Source of the DNA: an uncultured Pelagibacteraceae bacterium
GTDB lineage: Bacteria; Pseudomonadota; Alphaproteobacteria; Pelagibacterales; Pelagibacteraceae
NCBI GenBank assembly: GCA_902564785.1
Contig: CACFCI010000001.1
Coordinates: 1 to 64,000 of the forward strand
Length of the DNA stretch: 64,000 nt
Direction of reading: 5' to 3'
The notes under the pieces: model-generated
Told to the model about the DNA's origin: nothing
Database searches by the model: none
What the model saw: the letters and a program-made list of their open reading frames with translations, nothing else
Translations under genes and position numbers: made by a program
Shown here: in pieces, positions 1 through 11,109 of the stretch
Layout: every line of letters starts with the position of its first letter
How positions within the stretch are numbered: position 1 is the stretch's first letter

Positions 1-1814
1 TTACCTGTGGACATTAGGTCAAAAACTTTTTGATCTTCGTAATTAATTTTATCTATATGAAAATCTTGAATTTTTTTTCTTACAAGTTTTTGGGTATTAT
101 TAATTACAGTAAGTGTTTTTAAGCCCAGAAAGTCGAATTTTACTAAACCTGCGTTTTCCGCTGAATACATATCAAATTGTGTAGATGGTAATAATAGGTC
201 CGCAGAAATATCCTTATACAATGGAACAACTTCAGTAAGTTTTTTATCTGCTATTACTACTCCAGCGGCATGCGTAGCAACGTTTCTGTTAAGACCTTCT
301 AATTTTAAAGATAAATCAGTAAGTTTCTTTACTCTTGGATCATCATTAATAAGTTTTTGCAATCTTGGTTCCCCTGCAATGCACTGAGTTAAATTTTGTG
401 GTCTAGACGGATCGAAAGGTATCATTTTTGATATACTGTCAACATATCCATAAGCTAAACCCAAAACTCTTCCAACGTCTCTAATTACCATTCGAGCTTT
501 TAATTTACCAAATGTTATAATGTGTGCCACGCAATCTTTGTATTTTGTTGTTAAATACTCAAAAACTTGATCTCTTTTATCCTCACAAAAGTCTATATCA
601 AAATCTGGCATTGAAATTCTATCTGGATTTAAAAATCTTTCAAAAATAAGATTAAATTTTATTGGATCAACATCTGTAATTGATAAACACCAAGCTACTA
701 ACGAACCAGCACCTGAACCTCTTCCAGGACCTACAGGGATATCATTATTTTTAGCCCATTTAATATAGTCAGCAACTATAAGAAAATAACTAGAATATTT
801 CATTTCTATAATAATAGAAAGTTCATGATTAAGCCTGTCCTTATACTCTCTATAAGAATTGTTATTTTCTAGATCTTCATCACTTAAATTAAAAATTTCA
901 TTGAATTTGACTTTTAATCCTTCTATTGAATCTTTTTTTAAAATTTCGTCTGCATTTCCATCTTTATCGCTGCTAATATTAGGCAATATTGGGTTAGAAA
1001 ATAATGGTCTATAGCTACATCTTAATGGAAAATTATAATTATTTTCTAAAGCTTCAGGTAAGTCAGCAAATAATTCTGACATCTCTGAGTTAGTTTTTAG
1101 GTAATGCTGATCTGATAATCTTAACCTGTTTTTTTCATTTACATATGTCTTGTTACCTATACAAATTAAAGCATCGTGTGCTTCATGCATTTCTTTATGT
1201 AAATAAAAAACTTCATTAGTTGCAATAATAGGTATTTCTAAATCTAAAGATTTTTTTAAATTAAATTTTTCAAATCCAATTTCGTTTAGATCATTATGTC
1301 TTTGAATCTCTAAATAAAATCTGTCATCAAAAGTATTTTTAATCTTACTATAAAGATCATTAATTTCAGTAAACTTTCCTTTATCGAATAATTTACCAAA
1401 CAAACCAAAAACAGTTCCTGAAAATACAGCAACACCTTTTGAGTTATTTAATAATAATTCAAAATCTACATGTGGGTCTGATAATTCATCGTTTTTTAAA
1501 TACGAAAAAGATGATAGCTCTATTATATTTTTATATCCAACTTCATTGAGGGCAAACAAAGGAAGTAAACCTTTTGTATCTCCGATTTTAAAATTAATTT
1601 GAGTTCCTATTATTGGTTGAGTTCCAGTTTTTGAAATCTTTTCAGCAAATTCTAGTGCACCACATAAATTTGAAGTATCACACAAACCTAAGGATTTTAT
1701 TTCATTTTTCTTAGAATATTCTTGCAAATCATCAATTCTAGCAGCTCCTTCGCAAATTGAATATTGGGTATGAATTTTTAAATGATTAAAATTTTGTGAG
1801 ACAGATTCAGGCAT
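1..1814 (-). CDS. dnaE: DNA polymerase III subunit alpha, 3' portion cut by window edge
   Basis: Reverse-strand reading from ATG at 1814 gives MPESVSQNFNHLKIHTQYSICEGAARIDDLQEYSKKNEIKSLGLCDTSNLCGALEFAEKI..., the PHP-domain start of DnaE; frame continues to window edge (not in ORF track because truncated). Confidence 0.93.
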   Translation of the reverse strand, partial: MPESVSQNFNHLKIHTQYSICEGAARIDDLQEYSKKNEIKSLGLCDTSNLCGALEFAEKISKTGTQPIIGTQINFKIGDTKGLLPLFALNEVGYKNIIELSSFSYLKNDELSDPHVDFELLLNNSKGVAVFSGTVFGLFGKLFDKGKFTEINDLYSKIKNTFDDRFYLEIQRHNDLNEIGFEKFNLKKSLDLEIPIIATNEVFYLHKEMHEAHDALICIGNKTYVNEKNRLRLSDQHYLKTNSEMSELFADLPEALENNYNFPLRCSYRPLFSNPILPNISSDKDGNADEILKKDSIEGLKVKFNEIFNLSDEDLENNNSYREYKDRLNHELSIIIEMKYSSYFLIVADYIKWAKNNDIPVGPGRGSGAGSLVAWCLSITDVDPIKFNLIFERFLNPDRISMPDFDIDFCEDKRDQVFEYLTTKYKDCVAHIITFGKLKARMVIRDVGRVLGLAYGYVDSISKMIPFDPSRPQNLTQCIAGEPRLQKLINDDPRVKKLTDLSLKLEGLNRNVATHAAGVVIADKKLTEVVPLYKDISADLLLPSTQFDMYSAENAGLVKFDFLGLKTLTVINNTQKLVRKKIQDFHIDKINYEDQKVFDLMSTG

Positions 1815-2484
1815 TAGATGATTTTATACTACCATCTCTCATCTCCAATAGATAATCTGCTTTTTTTGCAAAAAATCTATTATGAGTTGCAAATATAATT
1901 ATTCTGTCTGATCTTTTTTGATTGTTTAAAAGTTTAAAAATATCTTTAGCCGTATTCATGTCTAAACTACCGGTTGGTTCATCAGCTAAAATAATTTGAG
2001 GATCATTAATAATCGCTCTTGCTATTGCAACTCTTTGAGCTTCACCTCCAGAAAGTTGAGAGGGAAAATGATTTAATCTGTTAGAAAGTCCAATTTTTTT
2101 TAATAATTTTTCAGCTTTAGATAATGCTAATTTTTTGTCATTATTAAGAGATAAAGAAGCAAAATAAACATTTTCCAGTGCTGTAAAATCAGAAAGAAGA
2201 TTATTTTCTTGGTAAACAATACCTATTCTTTTAGCTCTAAATAAATCATTTTTTTCATTTTGACTGAAATTTATCTCTTGATTATCAAACTTAATGGTAC
2301 CAGATGTTGGTTTATCAATTAATGAAATTAAATTAAGTAAAGTTGATTTTCCAGATCCAGAGGGTCCCATTATTGAGTAAGTTTTACCTAACCTAAATTT
2401 TCTAGATAGACCTCTTAATACATTAATTTTTTTTTCCGTAGTAAAACTTTTTCGTATATTAGTTAATTCTAAAAAATTATTCAT
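1807..2484 (-). CDS. lolD: Lipoprotein-releasing ABC transporter ATP-binding protein
   Basis: Walker A GPSGSGKST, signature LSGGEAQRVAIARA, Walker B ILADEPTGSLD; next to LolC/E-type permease. Confidence 0.92.
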   Translation of the reverse strand: MNNFLELTNIRKSFTTEKKINVLRGLSRKFRLGKTYSIMGPSGSGKSTLLNLISLIDKPTSGTIKFDNQEINFSQNEKNDLFRAKRIGIVYQENNLLSDFTALENVYFASLSLNNDKKLALSKAEKLLKKIGLSNRLNHFPSQLSGGEAQRVAIARAIINDPQIILADEPTGSLDMNTAKDIFKLLNNQKRSDRIIIFATHNRFFAKKADYLLEMRDGSIKSSNA

Positions 2485-3688
2485 ACTTCAGTGATTTGAT
2501 AGGATCCATATTTGCAGCTTTAAGCGCTGGAAATATAGAAACTACTATTGTTATTAATATTGAACAGATTGTTATAATTGCTATTGAATTAATATTTATT
2601 TCTGAGGGCATCTTGCTTAAAAAATATATTTCCTCTGGAAATAAACTAATATTAAAAGTAGAGCTTAAAAATTGTCTAATGTTTTCTACATAAATTGAGA
2701 ATGTTACTCCTAAAAATATTCCAAAAATTGTTGCTGAGGTTCCAATTGAAACACCAACAAGAAAAAAAATTTTAATTATAGATTTATTCAAAACTCCAAT
2801 AGATTTTAAAATTGCAATATCTCGAGTTTTATTTTTAACTAAAATTGTTAAACCTGAAATTATATTAAAAGCAGCGACAATAATAATTAGAGATAAAATA
2901 ATAAACATCACATTTCTCTCAACTTTAAGTGCTGAAAATAATGAGCTATTCATATCAGCCCATGTATATACAAATGCATCAGGGTATAGTTTCATCAGTT
3001 TTTCTTTATGATTTTCAATATTTTTTGGATCTTTAAAATAATACTCGGTAAATCTATCATTTTTATTTTTGTCAAAAAAATCTTCTAAAGTGTTTAAATT
3101 TATATAAACAATATTTTCATCATATTCTGATAATCCACTTTCAAATATTGAAGTTATTAGAAATAATTTTTGCTTTGGTAAAGATCCAACTAACGTTTGA
3201 ACTCCAGAGGGTGAAGTAATTGAAACCTCATCTCCAATATCTAATCCTAAGATGTTACTTAAATCCCGACCAATAGAAATTGTATTTTCATTTAAATTTT
3301 TAGAACCAAAAAAACTATCATTATTTGAAATTTCTAGATCTTTAAAATCTTTTTCCAAATAACCTTTTAGCAAAACTCCTTTAGTGCCATTTTTATGAAA
3401 AATAACTGCTTCTCCGTCATTTGATAAAACTTCTTTAGCAAAATCTTTATCTGGCAAGGAAGCTAAAGGTTTGTCGTAAGGTTTGACAACTGCATGAGCA
3501 TTAAAGCCAACTATCTTGTCAATTAATTCAGTTCTAAATCCATTCATGACAGACATTACAATGATAAGAACCGCAACTCCAAGACTTATGCCTATAAAAG
3601 AAAAAATTGATATAACATTCAAAAAACCATCTTTTTTTCTGGCTTTTAAAAATCTAAAAGTAATTTCTTTTTCTAAAGTAGAAATCAA
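2477..3688 (-). CDS. lolC: Lipoprotein-releasing ABC transporter permease (LolC/LolE family)
   Basis: FtsX/LolCE-like: N-terminal RFLKARKKDGFLNVISIFSFIGISLGVAVLIIVMSVMNGFR; overlaps lolD. Confidence 0.9.
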   Translation of the reverse strand: MISTLEKEITFRFLKARKKDGFLNVISIFSFIGISLGVAVLIIVMSVMNGFRTELIDKIVGFNAHAVVKPYDKPLASLPDKDFAKEVLSNDGEAVIFHKNGTKGVLLKGYLEKDFKDLEISNNDSFFGSKNLNENTISIGRDLSNILGLDIGDEVSITSPSGVQTLVGSLPKQKLFLITSIFESGLSEYDENIVYINLNTLEDFFDKNKNDRFTEYYFKDPKNIENHKEKLMKLYPDAFVYTWADMNSSLFSALKVERNVMFIILSLIIIVAAFNIISGLTILVKNKTRDIAILKSIGVLNKSIIKIFFLVGVSIGTSATIFGIFLGVTFSIYVENIRQFLSSTFNISLFPEEIYFLSKMPSEININSIAIITICSILITIVVSIFPALKAANMDPIKSLKYE

Positions 3689-5019
3689 ATTGAATTTTTT
3701 TGTTTAGTTATAATTTCTATAATTTTACTTAATGGTAAATTTTGAGTTTCACCACTTGTTTCCTTGAACTCTAATAAATCACCCTCACTTTTCTTGCCAA
3801 TAATAATTTGATACGGGGCACCAATTAAATTCATTTTTTTTATTTTTGATGAGAAATTCTCATCTGTATCATCAATGATTGCATCAATATTATTTTTGAT
3901 TAATTCTATATTGATATTATTTGCTTTATCTAAAGCTGAGGTATCATTTTTATTTATCATAGGTATTAAAGCAATGTCATAAGGAGCAACAGACAATGGC
4001 CATTTCATGATTTCATTTTTGTCATCATATTTTGCTTCAATTATAGCCCCTACTAACCTTGACACACCAATTCCATAAGAGCCCATTTTAACAAAATCTT
4101 TCTTTCCACCTGGTAAATCAACTGATGCACCCATTGGTTTTGAATACTTGTCACCAAAATAAAATATATGACCTACCTCTATACCTTTTGTAATCAATTG
4201 ATTTTCCTTAGAAACAATTTTTTCAAAATCTTCTTTATTAAACTTTTCATCAGTTACAGCATAAAACTGTTCATATTTTTTTCTCATACTTTCCAAAGAT
4301 GCTTTTTCTAGTTGAGTATCAGCATTATCAAGATCAAATATTCTTTTGTCAGTGAAAATTTTACTTTCACCTGTATCTGCAAGAATAATAAATTCATGAG
4401 ATAAATTTCCACCTATAGGTCCTGTGTCAGCAGCCATAGGTATTGCTGTCAAAGATAATCTTTTAAAAGTTCTCAAATATGAAAGAAAGAATTTATTATA
4501 AGAATAAAAAGCTTCTTCATCAGATACATCAAATGAATAGGCGTCTTTCATATAAAATTCTCTACCACGCATAATTCCAAATCTAGGTCTAATTTCATCT
4601 CTGAACTTCCATTGAATATGATACATAAGTTGTGGGAGTGATTTATAAGATTTTATTGATGATCTAAAAATTTCAGTAACTTGTTCTTCATTAGTTGGTC
4701 CATATAACATTTCTCTATTTTGACGGTCGGTTATTCTTAACATCTCTTCACCATAATCATCATAACGACCACTTTCTTTCCAAATTTCACTGGATTGAAT
4801 TGTAGGCATTAATATTTCTTGAGCTCCAATTTTGTTTTGTTCTTGTCTGACGATGTCTTCTATTTTTTTCATTACCTTAAAACCTAAAGGTAACCATGAA
4901 TAAATACCTGCTGAGGCTTGCTTGATCATTCCTACTCTCAACATCAATTGATGAGATTTAATTTTTGCTTCTGAAGGATTATTTTTTAATATTGGTATAA
5001 ATGAATTTGATAAAAGCAT
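3685..5019 (-). CDS. proS: Prolyl-tRNA synthetase (short alphaproteobacterial type)
   Basis: Class II motifs; MLRVGMIKQASAGIYSWLPLG, FRDEIRPRFGIMRGREFYMKDAYSFD. Confidence 0.95.
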   Translation of the reverse strand: MLLSNSFIPILKNNPSEAKIKSHQLMLRVGMIKQASAGIYSWLPLGFKVMKKIEDIVRQEQNKIGAQEILMPTIQSSEIWKESGRYDDYGEEMLRITDRQNREMLYGPTNEEQVTEIFRSSIKSYKSLPQLMYHIQWKFRDEIRPRFGIMRGREFYMKDAYSFDVSDEEAFYSYNKFFLSYLRTFKRLSLTAIPMAADTGPIGGNLSHEFIILADTGESKIFTDKRIFDLDNADTQLEKASLESMRKKYEQFYAVTDEKFNKEDFEKIVSKENQLITKGIEVGHIFYFGDKYSKPMGASVDLPGGKKDFVKMGSYGIGVSRLVGAIIEAKYDDKNEIMKWPLSVAPYDIALIPMINKNDTSALDKANNINIELIKNNIDAIIDDTDENFSSKIKKMNLIGAPYQIIIGKKSEGDLLEFKETSGETQNLPLSKIIEIITKQKNSI

Positions 5020-5020
5020 C

Positions 5021-5266
5021 TTAATTAATCATATTTCTTAAATTTAAATATTCAAATTTAATTAATAAGTAAATTATTATGAAAATGACAGTAGTAATTC
5101 CAGTGCAATAAAGGAATTTTTTCAGCATTTTTGGATTTTCAGGTGAGCCAGGATCCTCACCGTCAATTTTTACAGTCTTTGTTCGATTCACATCAATAGG
5201 TAGAATAGCAAAAAAAACTATCCACCATATAATTATATAAATAATAGCTAAGCCTGTTGCGCTCAT
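5021..5266 (-). CDS. DUF1467 family small membrane protein
   Basis: 81 aa, two TM segments, WWIVFFAILPI motif; position between proS and rnj typical of alphaproteobacteria. Confidence 0.8.
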   Translation of the reverse strand: MSATGLAIIYIIIWWIVFFAILPIDVNRTKTVKIDGEDPGSPENPKMLKKFLYCTGITTVIFIIIYLLIKFEYLNLRNMIN

Positions 5267-6924
5267 TAAATTCTTACTAAATTGATATTGGTAAAAGGTT
5301 TTTTCCCTGTTCTCTCTTTTGAAAACTTTCTACAGGCAATTTTTAATGCATCAATAAGATTGTGTTCTTGTTGTTTGCTTCCAATTTTAAAAGTTCTAGA
5401 GGTTTTCTCTATTTCCTCTTCTAATCCATAAACAAAATCATCTCGATCATCTACAGGTAAACCACGAAATGAAAGAATAGGGTTATTGTGTATATTACCT
5501 TTAGGTGTAATCATTATTGTTACCTCAAGATATCCATTAGCACTTAAATTTTTCCTATCTTTTATCGATTGTGAATCTGGATCAACGCTTACACTACCAT
5601 CTAAATAAAGTCTGCCGCTCGGGGCCTTGTCATATACTTCAGGTTTTTCACCTGGATATAACTTAACAATATCACCATTTTCGACTTGAACTGGATGTGG
5701 CACTTGCATTTCTTTTGCAAAATTAATGTGTTCTATCATGTGCCTATGTTCACCGTGTACAGGTATTACACATCTAGGTTTTACCCATTGATACATCTCT
5801 TTAAGGTCTTCTCTATTTGGATGACCAGAAACATGAACAAACTCGGTTTCTTCAGATATTACTTCTATTCCATCCTTAACAAGTTGGTTGTGAAGTTTAT
5901 AAAGTTTTTTTTCATTACCAGGTATAATTTTTGAAGAAAAAATTACAGCATCACCTTTTTCAATAAAAACATCTGGATGAACATAACTAGAAATTCTCAT
6001 CATTGCACCCATTGGTTCGCCTTGGCTCCCAGTACATAAATACACAATTTTTTCTCTTGAAAAATTTTTAGCTTCTCTTGGATCAATTGGCTCAATTGTA
6101 TTTTTTAAATATCCGCATTGACGTGCAGCTTTATAAATACGATGCATTGATCTACCTACTAAAGAGATTTGTCTTCCTGTTTGTTCTGCACAATAAAAAG
6201 CTGTCTCCATTCTAGCTACGTTGGAAGCAAATGATGTTATGATAATTCTTTTTTTTAATCGAGACATAACGTTTAACATATTTTTTCTTACATCTAACTC
6301 TGAACCTGATCTACCAGCGCTAAAAACATTTGTTGAATCGCAAATCATTGCTAGCACGCCTTCTTCACCAATTTCCTTTAATCTTTTTTCGTTTATATTG
6401 TCTCCAATCAAAGGATTTGGATCTACCTTCCAATCTCCAGTATGCAAAATAACTCCTGCAGGAGTTTTTATTCTAAGTCCATTTGGTTCTAATATAGAAT
6501 GCGTTAAAGTAATATATTCAATTTCAAATGGGTCTAAAGAAACTTTTCCATTTAACTCAACAATCTGTAAATCATTGGTTATGTCGATTTGTTTTTCTTT
6601 AAATTTCTCTCGAATTAATACAGCTGTAAAAGGGGTTGCAAAAATTTTACATTGTAATTTTGGCCATAAATGAGCAATTGCACCTATATGATCCTCGTGA
6701 GCATGTGTTAAAACTATTCCTAATAAATTATCTTTTCTTTCAACTATAAACCCTGGATCTGGATAAATTAAATCAACACCTGGAATAGTATCATCTGCAA
6801 ATGTTACCCCTATGTCGACCATAATCCATTTATGATCACTAGGTTGTCCATAACCGAACAAATTCATGTTCATGCCTATTTCACCTGATCCACCTAAGGG
6901 ACAAAATAATAGTTCATCTTTCAT
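5266..6924 (-). CDS. rnj: Ribonuclease J (metallo-beta-lactamase/beta-CASP)
   Basis: HAHEDHIGA motif, GSGEIGMN start, beta-CASP region, C-terminal RNase J domain. Confidence 0.93.
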   Translation of the reverse strand: MKDELLFCPLGGSGEIGMNMNLFGYGQPSDHKWIMVDIGVTFADDTIPGVDLIYPDPGFIVERKDNLLGIVLTHAHEDHIGAIAHLWPKLQCKIFATPFTAVLIREKFKEKQIDITNDLQIVELNGKVSLDPFEIEYITLTHSILEPNGLRIKTPAGVILHTGDWKVDPNPLIGDNINEKRLKEIGEEGVLAMICDSTNVFSAGRSGSELDVRKNMLNVMSRLKKRIIITSFASNVARMETAFYCAEQTGRQISLVGRSMHRIYKAARQCGYLKNTIEPIDPREAKNFSREKIVYLCTGSQGEPMGAMMRISSYVHPDVFIEKGDAVIFSSKIIPGNEKKLYKLHNQLVKDGIEVISEETEFVHVSGHPNREDLKEMYQWVKPRCVIPVHGEHRHMIEHINFAKEMQVPHPVQVENGDIVKLYPGEKPEVYDKAPSGRLYLDGSVSVDPDSQSIKDRKNLSANGYLEVTIMITPKGNIHNNPILSFRGLPVDDRDDFVYGLEEEIEKTSRTFKIGSKQQEHNLIDALKIACRKFSKERTGKKPFTNINLVRI

Positions 6925-6925
6925 A

Positions 6926-7672
6926 TTATTTTATTAATTTTGAAATCTTTATTAAGCCTTTAATTGTAATATCTTGGTTGTGACTTGCTTTCGTTTTTAT
7001 TGAGTTTTTAAATAAATTTGAAAACCCACCAGTAATAACTACTTTAAAAGATTTTCTGGTCTCTTTCTTAATTAAATTAATAATATTGTCAATTAAACCT
7101 GCATAACCCCAAAAAAACCCTGATCTAACAGCTGAGATTGTATTGTTACCAATGACTTTATTAATCTTTTTTAAATCTATTTTTGGTATCAAAGTTGCTT
7201 TGTCAGACAAGGTATTAAGAGATAATCTCACACCCGGGGCAATAATTCCTCCATAATAAGTATTTTTAATTAGTACATCAAAAGTTGTTGCTGTACCAAA
7301 ATCCAAAATTATAAAATTATTTTTATCGTTCATTAAACTTATAGCATTAGTAATTCTATCTGAGCCTACCTGTTTATAATCTACTTTGATTTTTATAAGT
7401 GATTTTAAGTTTAATTTTTTAACCTCATAGCATTTTAATTTAACTTTTTTCGATAAAAATTTATTTATTATAGAGAAAGTTTTTGGAACAACACTACAAA
7501 ATAATATTTTTTCAATTTTATTTAATTGAATTTTATTTTTTTTAAATAAAATATTAAGCTGCTTGTTGTTTATAGATTTTGATAAAAAAGTAATTTTTTT
7601 TTTAATTTTATTACTTTTAGATACAATACATAATTTTGTTTCCGTATTACCAATATCACCTAGAATATACAT
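6926..7672 (-). CDS. coaX: Type III pantothenate kinase
   Basis: LGDIGNTETKL start, FIILDFGTATTFDV, GGIIAPG motifs. Confidence 0.9.
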   Translation of the reverse strand: MYILGDIGNTETKLCIVSKSNKIKKKITFLSKSINNKQLNILFKKNKIQLNKIEKILFCSVVPKTFSIINKFLSKKVKLKCYEVKKLNLKSLIKIKVDYKQVGSDRITNAISLMNDKNNFIILDFGTATTFDVLIKNTYYGGIIAPGVRLSLNTLSDKATLIPKIDLKKINKVIGNNTISAVRSGFFWGYAGLIDNIINLIKKETRKSFKVVITGGFSNLFKNSIKTKASHNQDITIKGLIKISKLIK

Positions 7673-8208
7673 TATTTAATTTTATATAGTTTAGATAAAT
7701 TTTTTTCAAAAAGTTGTTTTAGTTTATTTTCTACAATTAATTTACTAATACTTTTTTTAGTTACCTCTTGCAAGTTTGTGGCAGGATAATTCCTTATAAT
7801 TGGATTTTTTTTAATATTTATGCCTATACCAGTAATTAAAAATTTTTTATTTCTTACAAATATGACTTCTTGTAAAATGCCACTAATTTTTTTTTTATTA
7901 ATTAATAAATCGTTTGGTTTTTTAAATAAAATTTTTTTACTTGTAAATAAAGAGAGTAATTTTTTGACTAAAAGACAATTAATTTTTGTTATAGTGTTAA
8001 TCGATAGCTTCGTTTTATTTAGTTCATTGAAAAAAGAGACAAATAAATTTCCTTTTGATGATATCCATTTTCTTCCATACTGTCCTCTACCATTTATTTG
8101 TGTTTCAGCAACAACCATACCTAATTTGTGTTTAGTTTCTTTAATAATTCTTATTGCAGTATTGTTTGTGCTTTTAACTTTTTTAAATTTAAATTTTTTA
8201 AATTTCAT
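7672..8208 (-). CDS. birA: Biotin--[acetyl-CoA-carboxylase] ligase (short form)
   Basis: KVKSTNNTA, GRGQYGRKWISSKGNLFVSF motif, KKPNDLLINKKKISGIL; lacks HTH domain. Confidence 0.88.
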   Translation of the reverse strand: MKFKKFKFKKVKSTNNTAIRIIKETKHKLGMVVAETQINGRGQYGRKWISSKGNLFVSFFNELNKTKLSINTITKINCLLVKKLLSLFTSKKILFKKPNDLLINKKKISGILQEVIFVRNKKFLITGIGINIKKNPIIRNYPATNLQEVTKKSISKLIVENKLKQLFEKNLSKLYKIK

Positions 8209-9626
8209 TAAATAATATTAATTCTTGAAACAACTTCTACTAACTGACTTGGGAATATGAAGTATAAAAGAATTAATATAGTTGAAACTGTCAGTGAAAA
8301 TTTTAGCCATAAGCTATGGTCTGTATCATATTTATCTTTTTCCTTATCAAAATACATAATTTTTATAATTCTTAGATAATAAAAAGCTGCAACCACAGTT
8401 GATAACAACCCTACTATAGCTAAGAAATACATTGATTGTTCCAATACTGCTTTAAAAACGTAAAATTTTGCGAAGAAACCTGCTAGGGGTGGTATGCCTG
8501 CTAAAGAAAATAGTATTAACAACAAACACAAAGACAACAATGGATGATTTTTTGATAATCCTGAGAGATCATCAATGTCTTCATAATATTGATCTTTTCT
8601 TCTTAACATTAATAGACATGAAAAAAGAGCTAAATTCATAACAACATAAATAGAAATATAAATTATCGAACTTTGAATACCCTCGTTTGATGCTGTGGCT
8701 AAACCAGCCAATGTGTAACCAATGTGTCCTATAGAACTGTAAGCAATTAGTCTTTTAATATTAGTTTGCCCTATAGCAGCAACTGCTCCAAAAACCATAG
8801 AAGCTATAGATAAGAAAACTATTATCATTTGCCATTGATCAATTAAATTTAAAAAAGGAACATATAAAAATCTAATAAATACAGTCAAAGCAGCTACCTT
8901 TGGTACTATTGTAAAAAACAAAGTTACAGTTGTTGGAGATCCTTCATAAACATCAGGTGCCCACATATGGAATGGAACTGCAGAAATTTTGAATGCTAAA
9001 CCAACTAATATGAACACAATTCCAAAAGTTAAAACATATTCCTCAGAATTTAGTTGATTTGATATTATATCAAAATTAGTAGAACCTGAAAAACCATAAA
9101 CTAAAGAACATCCATATAATAAAAGTCCTGATGATAATGCACTTAAAACAAAATATTTCAAACCCGCTTCTGATGATTTTAATTGATCTCTGTTATATGT
9201 AGCTAAAACATAAAGAGCTAATGATTGTAATTCTAAGCCCATATAAAAAACAATTAAATCATTTGAGCTGATCATTACCATCATACCAAGAATAGAACTC
9301 AAAATAAGAACAGGATATTCTATATTGTATATTTTAAATGTTTTTAAATAAGTTGACGAAATAACTAAAACTATAAAACCTCCAATTAAAGTTATAATTT
9401 TCATTAGCGAGGACATACTGTCAATCACAACACTTTCATTAAACAAAGTTTCTCTAGTTACAGAGAAAGTTTCATTGATTGTTATTATTGTTGTAATTAA
9501 GATTGCAAACAAAGATAAATTGAACGTAATTTTAGAACTGTCATTTTTGAACACACCTAAAATAAGTAGAAACATAATTGATAGAGAAATAAAAATTTCA
9601 GGTAATATTAAATTTAAATTTTCCAT
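8208..9626 (-). CDS. nuoN: NADH-quinone oxidoreductase subunit N
   Basis: Proton-translocating antiporter-like subunit; FHMWAPDVYEGSPT; operon position. Confidence 0.96.
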   Translation of the reverse strand: MENLNLILPEIFISLSIMFLLILGVFKNDSSKITFNLSLFAILITTIITINETFSVTRETLFNESVVIDSMSSLMKIITLIGGFIVLVISSTYLKTFKIYNIEYPVLILSSILGMMVMISSNDLIVFYMGLELQSLALYVLATYNRDQLKSSEAGLKYFVLSALSSGLLLYGCSLVYGFSGSTNFDIISNQLNSEEYVLTFGIVFILVGLAFKISAVPFHMWAPDVYEGSPTTVTLFFTIVPKVAALTVFIRFLYVPFLNLIDQWQMIIVFLSIASMVFGAVAAIGQTNIKRLIAYSSIGHIGYTLAGLATASNEGIQSSIIYISIYVVMNLALFSCLLMLRRKDQYYEDIDDLSGLSKNHPLLSLCLLLILFSLAGIPPLAGFFAKFYVFKAVLEQSMYFLAIVGLLSTVVAAFYYLRIIKIMYFDKEKDKYDTDHSLWLKFSLTVSTILILLYFIFPSQLVEVVSRINII

Positions 9627-9627
9627 A

Positions 9628-11109
9628 TTATTTACTTGCTATATTTGTGTTATGCATATTAATTAAATCAGTAACAGAAACTTCAATAGTTTTTATTAAT
9701 GGATCAGGATAAAAACCAAAAAACAAGATTGGTGCAGCCAAACAACTTAAAATAAAGTATTCAGATCTATTTAAATCTAAAATTTTTTTAAGATCTTCGT
9801 TTATTAATTTTCCAAATACTACTCTTTTATACAGCCACAACATGTATGCAGCACCTAAAATCACCCCAATACTAGCTATAACAGCTACTAAAAAATTATC
9901 CTTGAAAGCTCCCATTAATATTAAAAACTCACCAATAAATCCACTTGTTCCAGGTAAACCAAGAGACGCTAAAGCAAATAACATGAACAATATTGAATAT
10001 TTTGGAATTACAGAAACTAGTCCACCATACGTACTTATCAATCTAGAATGCATTCTGTCATAAACTACACCAACAGTTAAAAATAATGCTGCTGAAACTA
10101 AGCCATGGCTTATCATTTGAATTATACTTCCTTCAATACCTTGTTGTTGCAAAGTGAATATACCTAAAGTTACAAAGCCCATATGCGCTACTGATGAATA
10201 AGCAATCAACTTTTTCATATCTTCCTGCATTAAAGCTATCAGTGAAGTAAATATGATTGCTATAACACTCAAGGTGTAAATTAAAGGTGTAAATACCTCT
10301 GATGCAACTGGGAAAAGACCTAAAGAAAATCTTATAAAACCATATCCAGCCATCTTTAACAAAATTGCAGCTAGTAATACAGATCCTGCTGTAGGAGCTT
10401 CAACGTGAGCATCTGGTAACCATGTATGAACTGGCCACATAGGTGTTTTAACAGCAAATGAACTAAAAAATGCTAACCACAATAAATTTTGATATTTAAC
10501 ATCAATTCCAATATCGTATAGTTGAACCACGTCAGTTGTTCCTGTAATCCAATAAATTGAAATTATTGCAACCAACATCAAAACAGAACCTAACAATGTG
10601 TATAAAAAGAATTTGAATGCAGAATAAACTCTTCTTGCACCTCCCCAAATACCGATAATTAAAAACATTGGTATTAATCCAGCTTCAAAAAATAAATAGA
10701 ATACAACTAAATCAAGTGCACAGAAAACACCAATCATGAAACTTTCCATGATTAGAATTGCAATTAAAAAATCTCTTAATCTATTTTTAACAGAATTATT
10801 TACAGATATTATACAAAGGGGAGTTATAAATGTTGTTAATATTATAAATAAAATTGAAATACCATCAACTCCAACTTTATAATTAATAAATCCTTCAATC
10901 CATGTTCTATCTTCTACAAATTGAAAACTAGACGTTGATTGGTCAAAAGAAATCCAAAGATAAATCGAAATTAAAAAATTTACTACAGTTGTAAATAAAG
11001 CGACATATTTAGCAGTTAAATTATTTCCTTCTTTATCTTTGGTAAAAAATAAAAATAAAGCACCAACTATTGGTAATAATATTAAAGATGAAAGAATAGG
11101 AAAATTCAT
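9628..11109 (-). CDS. nuoM: NADH-quinone oxidoreductase subunit M
   Basis: PVHTWLPDAHVEAPTAGSVLLA motif; operon position. Confidence 0.96.
   Translation of the reverse strand: MNFPILSSLILLPIVGALFLFFTKDKEGNNLTAKYVALFTTVVNFLISIYLWISFDQSTSSFQFVEDRTWIEGFINYKVGVDGISILFIILTTFITPLCIISVNNSVKNRLRDFLIAILIMESFMIGVFCALDLVVFYLFFEAGLIPMFLIIGIWGGARRVYSAFKFFLYTLLGSVLMLVAIISIYWITGTTDVVQLYDIGIDVKYQNLLWLAFFSSFAVKTPMWPVHTWLPDAHVEAPTAGSVLLAAILLKMAGYGFIRFSLGLFPVASEVFTPLIYTLSVIAIIFTSLIALMQEDMKKLIAYSSVAHMGFVTLGIFTLQQQGIEGSIIQMISHGLVSAALFLTVGVVYDRMHSRLISTYGGLVSVIPKYSILFMLFALASLGLPGTSGFIGEFLILMGAFKDNFLVAVIASIGVILGAAYMLWLYKRVVFGKLINEDLKKILDLNRSEYFILSCLAAPILFFGFYPDPLIKTIEVSVTDLINMHNTNIASK

Noticed and set aside
2496-2693. 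+ strand 65-aa ORF
   Set aside because: Antisense to the well-supported LolC permease; no independent evidence.
5686-6673. + strand ORFs of 82 and 150 aa
   Set aside because: Antisense shadow ORFs inside ribonuclease J.
7820-8215. + strand 131-aa ORF
   Set aside because: Fully antisense to birA, whose motifs are clear; arises from low-complexity AT-rich sequence.
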